NCBI GenBank assembly: GCA_046152955.1
Contig: JBJXGA010000473.1
Location: 1-64,000, forward strand
DNA: 64,000 nt
DNA from: SIAF01 sp046152955
GTDB lineage: Bacteria > Planctomycetota > Planctomycetia > Planctomycetales > Planctomycetaceae
Direction: 5' to 3'
The notes below the pieces were generated by a model, which saw nothing but the letters and a program-made list of their open reading frames with translations, was not told the origin of the DNA and did no database searches. Position 1 is the first letter of the stretch, and each line of letters begins with the position of its first letter. Positions 58,990-64,000 of the stretch are shown here, piece after piece. Position numbers and translations under genes: made by a program.

Positions 58990-61239
58990 ATGAGCGATGC
59001 GATCTCTGTGGACTGTCCCCATTGCGAGGCGAAACTAAAGCTCAAGAACAAGGGCGCCGTCGGAAAGAAGGTCGCCTGCCCGAAGTGCCAGCGTCCCTTC
59101 GTCGTCCCGGCTCCTCCCGATAACGAGGATGACCTGGCCTTCATGAACGTCAAGGAGTCGGACGAATTCGGCGAACCAATCGGCGACGAAGAGGAACTCA
59201 CCCCCCTCCCTCCGTCGACTCGCCGGTCGGGTAGCAAGCGCGGGAAGAAGGGGAAGCAGCCGTCGTCCGGGAACTGGAAGAAACCGGCATTGATCGGAGG
59301 GATGTGCCTGGGAATCGTCGGACTGCTGGGAGGAGTGGGCGTCCTCGTCTACATGCTCCTCGGGGACCTCTTGGGAGGTGGTGGAGGAAAATTCGACCTG
59401 GCGTATCTTCCCGGGAATGCCGAGGTGGTCGTCCAGGCGAGGATTGCGGATGCCTCGAATTCCTCCTTGTTCCAGACTGTGATCTCCAGTCCGCAATTCA
59501 AGCCGCGCATCGACCGAATCAAACAGCAAACGGGACTGGAACTGCAAGACATCAGCGAAATCACAGTGGGAATCGTCGGTTTCACAGATTCCGAGAAACA
59601 GAAGGCTGGTTCTGATTCGACGACGCCGTTCCGATTGCCGGGAAGTTTGCCACTGAACATGCTGGCGCTGGGAGGAACCAGCGGTGGTTCGCCCCAGATG
59701 GCGGTGACTGTGATCCGAACCAAATCCGTACTCGATCTTGAAAAGATCCGCGCTGCGGGAAAGGCGACTGCCAGCGCGACACACCAGGCGGCGACGTATT
59801 ACAAGATGGCAGAGGGAGGCGCCGACTCGATGGTCATTTGGTCCCCCGACTCGACAACGTTGGTTCTGAGTGACGAAACAGGGATCAAGCAAGCGATTGA
59901 AGCGGGCGCCTCTCCGCCGCACCGGCCCGAATTCGATTTCGTCGATGGCTCGTGGCAGATCATCGCGGCAGTCGTTCCCAAAGATCCCACAATCTTCGCC
60001 CCGACGGGTCCGGCGGGGCTCGGCATGGTGAGCACTGTCCCCTTTGGGGGGATTCTGCTGTTCGGCGGATACCAGCCCAACGCGAACGGGGGAGTCGCCG
60101 GAATGAGTCTTGGAATGACCGCGAGCGATGGCGTGGAATGGGGGGTAGCGCTCAACTGTACGTCGAATGAGACGGCCAACGAACTTTCGAGAGCAATGAC
60201 TGCGGGAATGAAAGAACTGAATTCCTTGATCCTCAAGACTCAGGTCAAAGCTGAGGTCAGCGCCGCAAAAGATGCGATCTTGATGAAGGATCAAAAGTTC
60301 ACCACGTCGCCGCAACTCGCGGAAATGGAAAAACTGTCGAAAGCACTCTTTGACAGCATTGAATCCAAAGCGAGCGGGTCAGTGTTTCGGGTCACTGGAG
60401 AATTTCCGTCAGCGATCAATTCTCAGGGGGGATTGAGTTTCCTGAGAATGATCGGGATCCCGGGAATCCCTTCTCCGATGGATTCCAATCCGTTTCCCGG
60501 ACAGTCGGCATTGACCGGGCAGGGGTTCGGGGGATCCCTTGCCGACGGGCAGACCAACGGAAGTCCGACCTCACCCCAGGGGACGTCCCCCGGCGGAGGC
60601 AATCCGGTCCTTGAGGCGCAAGGGGCGGCCCAGACGTCGCAGTCCAGAAACAACCTCAAACAGGTGGTCCTGGGAATGCTCAATTACCACGACCGTCATC
60701 ATGTCTTTCCCGATGCGGCGATCCGCGACGCTTCGGGGACTCCCCTTCTGAGTTGGCGCGTGGCGATCTTGCCCTTCGTCGGACAGGAGGCGCTCTACCA
60801 GCAGTTTCATCTCAACGAACCGTGGGACAGTGAACACAACAAAAAGCTGATCGACCAGATTCCGGCCACGTTTCGCAGCCCCGCGAGCAAAGCCCCTCCG
60901 GGCACGACCACCTACCTGCTTCCCACCGGTCCAGGAGCGATTTTCGAAAACGGCAAGGGGTGCCGCTTCCAGGACATCCTGGATGGAACGTCGAACACGC
61001 TATTGGTCGTCGAGGCCTCGGACGAACTGGCAGTCCCCTGGACCAAGCCGGACGACCTGGCCTTCGATCCGCAAAACCCGTTCAAAGGGCTGATCAGTCC
61101 CAATCCAGGTGGCTTCCTGGGAGCGACCGCCGACGGGGCGGTGTTCCTGTTCAAGCCATCCCTTTCCGCAGAAACACTGCTGCTGTTGTTTCAGAGGAAC
61201 GACGGCAAGCCAGTCCCGGCCGAAGGTTGGAGGTCGTAA
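58990..61239 (+). CDS. DUF1559 protein with zinc ribbon and membrane helix
   Basis: 749 residues. The N-terminus is a zinc ribbon with 'CPHCEAKL' and 'CPKCQRPF' (C9, C12, C30, C33). A Ser/Lys-rich linker and one transmembrane helix (~101-123, 'LIGGMCLGIVGLLGGVGVLV') follow. A large external domain (~135-520) has no known motif, and the C-terminal ~200 residues are of DUF1559 type: 'SRNNLKQVVLGMLNYHDRHH', 'PLLSWRVAILPFVGQEALYQ', 'FHLNEPWDSEHNKKLI', 'TTYLLPTGPGAIFENGKG', 'DILDGTSNTLLVVEA'. DUF1559 proteins are typical of Planctomycetes and usually start with a type IV pilin-like leader; here the domain is fused behind a zinc-ribbon anchor. Function unknown. Divergent from the NRPS. Confidence 0.9.
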   Translation: MSDAISVDCPHCEAKLKLKNKGAVGKKVACPKCQRPFVVPAPPDNEDDLAFMNVKESDEFGEPIGDEEELTPLPPSTRRSGSKRGKKGKQPSSGNWKKPALIGGMCLGIVGLLGGVGVLVYMLLGDLLGGGGGKFDLAYLPGNAEVVVQARIADASNSSLFQTVISSPQFKPRIDRIKQQTGLELQDISEITVGIVGFTDSEKQKAGSDSTTPFRLPGSLPLNMLALGGTSGGSPQMAVTVIRTKSVLDLEKIRAAGKATASATHQAATYYKMAEGGADSMVIWSPDSTTLVLSDETGIKQAIEAGASPPHRPEFDFVDGSWQIIAAVVPKDPTIFAPTGPAGLGMVSTVPFGGILLFGGYQPNANGGVAGMSLGMTASDGVEWGVALNCTSNETANELSRAMTAGMKELNSLILKTQVKAEVSAAKDAILMKDQKFTTSPQLAEMEKLSKALFDSIESKASGSVFRVTGEFPSAINSQGGLSFLRMIGIPGIPSPMDSNPFPGQSALTGQGFGGSLADGQTNGSPTSPQGTSPGGGNPVLEAQGAAQTSQSRNNLKQVVLGMLNYHDRHHVFPDAAIRDASGTPLLSWRVAILPFVGQEALYQQFHLNEPWDSEHNKKLIDQIPATFRSPASKAPPGTTTYLLPTGPGAIFENGKGCRFQDILDGTSNTLLVVEASDELAVPWTKPDDLAFDPQNPFKGLISPNPGGFLGATADGAVFLFKPSLSAETLLLLFQRNDGKPVPAEGWRS

Positions 61240-61245
61240 CCGCGG

Positions 61246-61621
61246 TTACCTGGCGGTGATCGCCTGCGCCAAAGGGCGGAGAACCTGATTCACCACCTGC
61301 TGGTTCAACAATTGTTCCCGGCACCCTTTGTTTCCCCCCTCGCGCAGGAGGGTCATGCGGTCTCGAATCCGTTCCGGGTTGAGTCCATCCATCACTTGCA
61401 GCGCGGGGATTTCGAGTCGTCCTTCGGCCGAACAGCCCACGAGGATCGGATCGCAGGCCACCGACAACGTCCCTCCCCCATAGCCTTCGATGCGCCGCGT
61501 AAAGGGCGCCGTCGGCCAGACCGAGCCCCAACCCAAGGGGAGCCGACGCCGCCAGCCGCAGCCACGACCGGCGGCCGATCGTGCCGCAGGTGCGTGTCGA
61601 AATGTTCCCAACGTCAATCAT
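61246..61621 (-). pseudogene. Decayed DUF1501 copy (right copy)
   Basis: It begins at ATG 61621 with 'MIDVGNISTRTCGTIGRRS', the same leader as the intact gene at 48088-49431. After about 35 codons it jumps, with a change of frame, to 'RRIEGYGGGTLSVACDPILV', 'GCSAEGRLEIPALQVMDGLN' and 'PERIRDRMTLLRE', which are residues ~169-220 of the intact copy. About 130 residues between and everything after are missing. The remaining codons to the stop at 61246 are not DUF1501-like. The palindrome GTAACCGCGGTTAC (61236-61249) lies at this end, over the DUF1559 stop. Confidence 0.85.
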
Positions 61622-61639
61622 CCCAGTCTCGAATACGGG

Positions 61640-61657
61640 CGAACAACTCAGACCGAC
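61640..61657. repeat. 18-bp direct repeat, left copy
   Basis: CGAACAACTCAGACCGAC occurs here and again at 62678-62695, bracketing the two DUF4365-type genes. A third copy is at 49823-49840, at the matching site of the left duplication. The repeat may be a recombination footprint or an attachment-like site. Confidence 0.8.
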
Positions 61658-61723
61658 ACCTGACCGCCAATCTTGATCAACCTGAATTCGGCCAGTGAAC
61701 GCATCATCAACCATCGATTTGGG

Positions 61724-62164
61724 CTATGTTGTTGCGACGGCGATCCCTGCAACGTGCTGGCGGATCTGTTCACGGTGTTCTTCTGCATCCAACAGGGGAA
61801 TACGCACCTTGGTTCCCCGTCGGGGGGCAGCGTTCGACGTCGCAAATTCTTCCAGCCACGCATAGCCGAACTTGTTTTGCTTGACATCGACAACGAGTAA
61901 CAGCGTGGGAATGTTCGATTGTGCCGCGCGGTGGACGAGATCGGCATCAACTCGGATCTCAGCAGGGATTGGTGATTCGATCGTTTTCACCTGCACGGCG
62001 ACGACCTGGAAGGATTTCGCACCGGTCTCAAAAAATGCCAGGTGGTCGATCCCATATTCGAACGACGGCAAATCCGTGATTTTTGCACCGCAGTCGTTCA
62101 GGAACATTTCAGCGAGCAATTCGCCGCGCCGAGCGATCAGTTCAGAGTTCGCAGAAATTGACAT
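61724..62164 (-). CDS. DUF4365-type nuclease-like protein (second gene of pair)
   Basis: 146 residues from ATG at 62164, with a GAGGAAAA site that overlaps the stop of the gene before it. The N-terminal helix 'LIARRGELLAEMFLNDCGAK' and the core 'YGIDHLAFF...QVVAVQVKTI' give the pattern D-x(n)-QVK of a PD-(D/E)XK nuclease-like fold. 'SNIPTLLLVVDVKQNKFGYA' is the next typical strand-helix part of DUF4365 proteins. It follows another DUF4365 gene by ten bases, so the two form an operon and perhaps a heteromer. It is missing from the left duplication. No partner methylase or helicase is seen. Confidence 0.75.
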   Translation of the reverse strand: MSISANSELIARRGELLAEMFLNDCGAKITDLPSFEYGIDHLAFFETGAKSFQVVAVQVKTIESPIPAEIRVDADLVHRAAQSNIPTLLLVVDVKQNKFGYAWLEEFATSNAAPRRGTKVRIPLLDAEEHREQIRQHVAGIAVATT

Positions 62165-62174
62165 GCCGTTTTCC

Positions 62175-62645
62175 TCACGCAAAAGCCGAATGCTGCGGTT
62201 TGTACTTTGTTGTCGCCCAAAAATCCTTGACTTCGTCGAACAGTGCCCGCAGATTCGCTGCATTCAATTCATATGCTAACGGGATCGACGCGACTCCAGT
62301 TTGCGGCGAGAGATCAATCGACCTAATGAAGCATCGCTTCGACGGCTCATGAACGCCAACCAAGTACGTTGGCCCCGGCAACTCTCCCAGTCGCAGGCGC
62401 CTCGTCTGCGACAAACGGACTTCAATCGACGTTGCTGACAACGGATTCGCCGTCGCCTTGACTTGAACGAAAAAAACCCCTTTGGCTCCCCAAAGATTCA
62501 CGAGAAAATCGACATCCGGGCACTTTTCTCCCAGGAAGTAGGGGCGGAACAGCGGATGCGCGAATTCCTTGTAATCAGTAGCCGCGATATAGAACAACTG
62601 CTCACCTCGGCTCCCGACAACATCAGTCATTTTCCGCTGCGGCAT
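62175..62645 (-). CDS. DUF4365 domain protein (first gene of pair)
   Basis: 156 residues from ATG 62645, or from a second ATG at 62630. 'GSRGEQLFYIAATDYKEF' is the DUF4365-like N-terminal helix with the conserved glutamate. 'KCPDVDFLVNLWGAKGVFFV' followed by 'QVKAT' is a PD-(D/E)XK pattern with Asp, then Gln-x-Lys. 'YLVGVHEPSKRCFIRSIDL' is the later sheet. DUF4365 proteins are nuclease-like, often in defence or mobile regions. It lies in the 3' flank of the second NRPS and has a broken counterpart at 49428-49790. Confidence 0.8.
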   Translation of the reverse strand: MPQRKMTDVVGSRGEQLFYIAATDYKEFAHPLFRPYFLGEKCPDVDFLVNLWGAKGVFFVQVKATANPLSATSIEVRLSQTRRLRLGELPGPTYLVGVHEPSKRCFIRSIDLSPQTGVASIPLAYELNAANLRALFDEVKDFWATTKYKPQHSAFA

Positions 62646-62677
62646 CCTACAATCCTAGCCCAATTCTTGGAAATGGC

Positions 62678-62695
62678 CGAACAACTCAGACCGAC
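62678..62695. repeat. 18-bp direct repeat, right copy
   Basis: CGAACAACTCAGACCGAC, identical to 61640-61657. It lies 32 bases ahead of the first DUF4365 gene. Confidence 0.8.
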
Positions 62696-62803
62696 TTCGC
62701 TGCACTCCGCATCCAATGGCAAATTGTACATCAGTATACATACACGTGTCAAGCAAACGGCTCGTCCAGTCAACGGTTCGTTTGTCACAGCACGGGAGGT
62801 CCG

Positions 62804-62851
62804 TCACCTGCTTCATCACCTGCTTCATCATCTGCTTCATCATCTGGTCCG
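62804..62851. repeat. 12-bp minisatellite, four units
   Basis: Two TCACCTGCTTCA, one TCATCTGCTTCA and one TCATCTGGTCCG, in the same order as in the 11-unit array at 49950-50081. Confidence 0.95.
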
Positions 62852-63016
62852 TTACCCCAAAGAGTGTGGTCCTATCCGGCACATCCCTTGTGCTGTCAAT
62901 GCGTTATGGCTTCAGACCTGGCCCAAGACAGCCTGCTCCGTCACGGTCTGACAACCTGAGTGGGGCGCTATCTGACGGCGATCACTCCGACAGTTCGCCG
63001 GCACTTGGGGGAAGCC

Positions 63017-64000
63017 TCACCCAGAGACTCCTGGCGATTCCGTCTTCCGCTCGATGAGAGCCGCCAGTTGCGCCAGCGTTTGCATCATTACCTCGGCCAC
63101 TCTGAGTTTGATCCCGAGTTCCTTCTCGATCTGTGCGATGGCTCGGACCAGCGCCAGCGATGAGCCGCCGAGGTCGAAGAAGTTGTCATACAGACGCACC
63201 TCTTCGACGTGCAAAACGTCTTTCCATATCCGGGCCAGGAGGCATTGCATGGCCGTCTGAGGCGTATCATTCTCGTCGTGTTCAACCAATTGGTCCCGAC
63301 GAGTCTCAGGCGCCGGCAAGGCCTTCCGATCCACTTTCCCGTTGGGAGTCAGCGGCAGCGCGTCGAGGTTGACGTATGCCGCAGGAACCATGTAGTCGGG
63401 GAGCTTTTCGTGCAGGTAGTTCCGCAATTCAGTCACTGTCGGGGGCATCTCGACTGATTTTGGCACAATATACGCCGCCAAGCGCTTGTCACCGGGATGG
63501 TCTTCCCGCACCACCACCACCGCCTGCCTCACCTGCGGATGCTGCGCCAGCACCGCTTCAATCTCACCCAGTTCGATCCGGAACCCGCGGAGCTTGACCT
63601 GATGATCGAGCCGTCCCAGGAATTCCAGGCTCCCATCGGCTCGCCAGCGAACCAGGTCGCCAGTCCGGTACAGCCGCGCTTCTGGAGCCTTGCTGAATGG
63701 ATCGGGCACAAACTTCTCGGCGATCAGTTCCGGTTGGCGCAGGTAGCCGCGAGCCAGTCCATCTCCTCCAATGTACAGCTCACCGTGAACCCCCACGGGG
63801 ACCGGCTGCCGACGGGAATCCAAAACGTAAACGGTCGTATTGGCGATTGGCCGGCCGATGATCGTCGTCGGCGTTTCGGATCCGATCCTCTGGATCGTTG
63901 ACCAGACGGTCGTCTCCGTCGGACCATACATGTTCCACAAACAGCCGATACAGGGCAGCAAGTCATTCGCCAAATCACTCGGGAGCGACTCGCCCCCGCA
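63017..64000 (-). CDS. Second non-ribosomal peptide synthetase, C-terminal end (runs off window)
   Basis: The visible 327 codons are the end of an adenylation domain and a thiolation domain; the frame stays open to the right edge. A-domain motifs are 'MYGPTETTVWST', 'YRTGDLVRW', 'LGRLDHQVKLRGFRIELGEI' and 'LTPNGKVDRKAL'. The T domain has 'FFDLGGSSLALVRAIAQIEK'. As in the first NRPS, there is no thioesterase after the last carrier. The visible specificity positions (M, V and W at 322, 330 and 331) fit a glycine-type code, as in A3 of the first gene. It is a diverged paralog of the end of that gene, and both may belong to one assembly line or be alternatives. Confidence 0.92.
   Translation of the reverse strand, partial: CGGESLPSDLANDLLPCIGCLWNMYGPTETTVWSTIQRIGSETPTTIIGRPIANTTVYVLDSRRQPVPVGVHGELYIGGDGLARGYLRQPELIAEKFVPDPFSKAPEARLYRTGDLVRWRADGSLEFLGRLDHQVKLRGFRIELGEIEAVLAQHPQVRQAVVVVREDHPGDKRLAAYIVPKSVEMPPTVTELRNYLHEKLPDYMVPAAYVNLDALPLTPNGKVDRKALPAPETRRDQLVEHDENDTPQTAMQCLLARIWKDVLHVEEVRLYDNFFDLGGSSLALVRAIAQIEKELGIKLRVAEVMMQTLAQLAALIERKTESPGVSG

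Larger units (their letters stand above)
62646..63016. other. Gap between the second NRPS and the DUF4365 pair
   Basis: 371 bp without a supported gene. It holds one 18-bp repeat and the short minisatellite, and would have to contain the promoter of the DUF4365 pair, which I could not pick out. A minus-strand frame across the repeat exists in both copies but differs by frameshift at its end, so I do not call it a gene. Confidence 0.45.
62300..63065. repeat. Right copy of the duplicated NRPS 3' flank
   Basis: Nearly identical to 49439-50295, in the same orientation and about 12.8 kb away. It carries most of the DUF4365 gene in readable form, a short minisatellite and the last codons of the second NRPS. 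Confidence 0.9.

Noticed and set aside
61236..61249. 14-bp palindrome GTAACCGCGGTTAC over the DUF1559 stop codon
   Set aside because: Too short and isolated to assign a role; no T-tract for termination and no second copy noticed.

Overview
The window looks like a piece of a planctomycete chromosome. It is GC-rich and carries families that are typical of, or enriched in, Planctomycetes: two DUF1501 proteins, a DUF1559 protein with an N-terminal zinc ribbon, a MoxR/DUF58/BatA/DUF4159 operon, two very large DUF4175-like membrane proteins, and many long secreted proteins of unknown function. I saw no tRNA, rRNA or CRISPR array.

Layout. 1-2.2 kb (+): the end of a DUF1501 gene and a DUF455 ferritin-like gene. 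2.2-9.7 kb (-): a DUF11-like membrane protein, then an operon of carA, a LUD protein, a HAD hydrolase and a small membrane protein, and an OPT transporter. 9.7-10.8 kb (-): a cold-shock gene with a clear promoter and terminator, and a toxin-antitoxin pair whose PIN toxin is truncated. 10.8-20.5 kb (-): a run of secreted or membrane proteins (thioredoxin fusion, terpene-cyclase-like, two related extracytoplasmic proteins, a DUF4175-like protein). The DUF4175-like reading frame is cut by one in-frame UGA but continues in the same frame. 21.5-23.5 kb (-): an ECF sigma factor and its probable membrane partner. 23.8-26.5 kb: a sigma-54 response regulator (-), divergent from a PadR regulator and a membrane protein (+). 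27-28 kb (-): trpD. 28.2-30.3 kb (+): an LRR gene split by an in-frame UAG. 30.7-44.6 kb (+): a tightly coupled seven-gene operon (TPR-metallopeptidase, DUF4159, MoxR ATPase, DUF58, BatA-like, DUF4175-like, vWA/glutamine-amidotransferase-like). 44.7-49.4 kb (-): mazE with the wreck of mazF, a membrane TPR protein, a TolB-like propeller and a DUF1501 protein.

49.4-64 kb is an accessory region built around a segmental duplication. An 8.3-kb NRPS gene (A-T-C-A-T-C-A-T, no thioesterase; predicted Pro-Ala-Gly from specificity codes) and a second NRPS that runs off the right edge share almost identical 3' flanks. Each flank carries a 12-bp minisatellite and a DUF4365-type nuclease-like gene. That gene is broken in the left copy. 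In the right copy it is intact and forms a two-gene cassette bracketed by an 18-bp direct repeat. A DUF1501 gene is whole on the left and reduced to fragments on the right.

Many genes here are decaying: VapC, MazF, Uma2, DUF4365 copy 1, DUF1501 copy 2 and a nucleotidyltransferase. The strongest leads for something new are the in-frame UGA with a downstream hairpin at 17.8 kb, the DUF4365 gene pair, and the duplicated NRPS flank.
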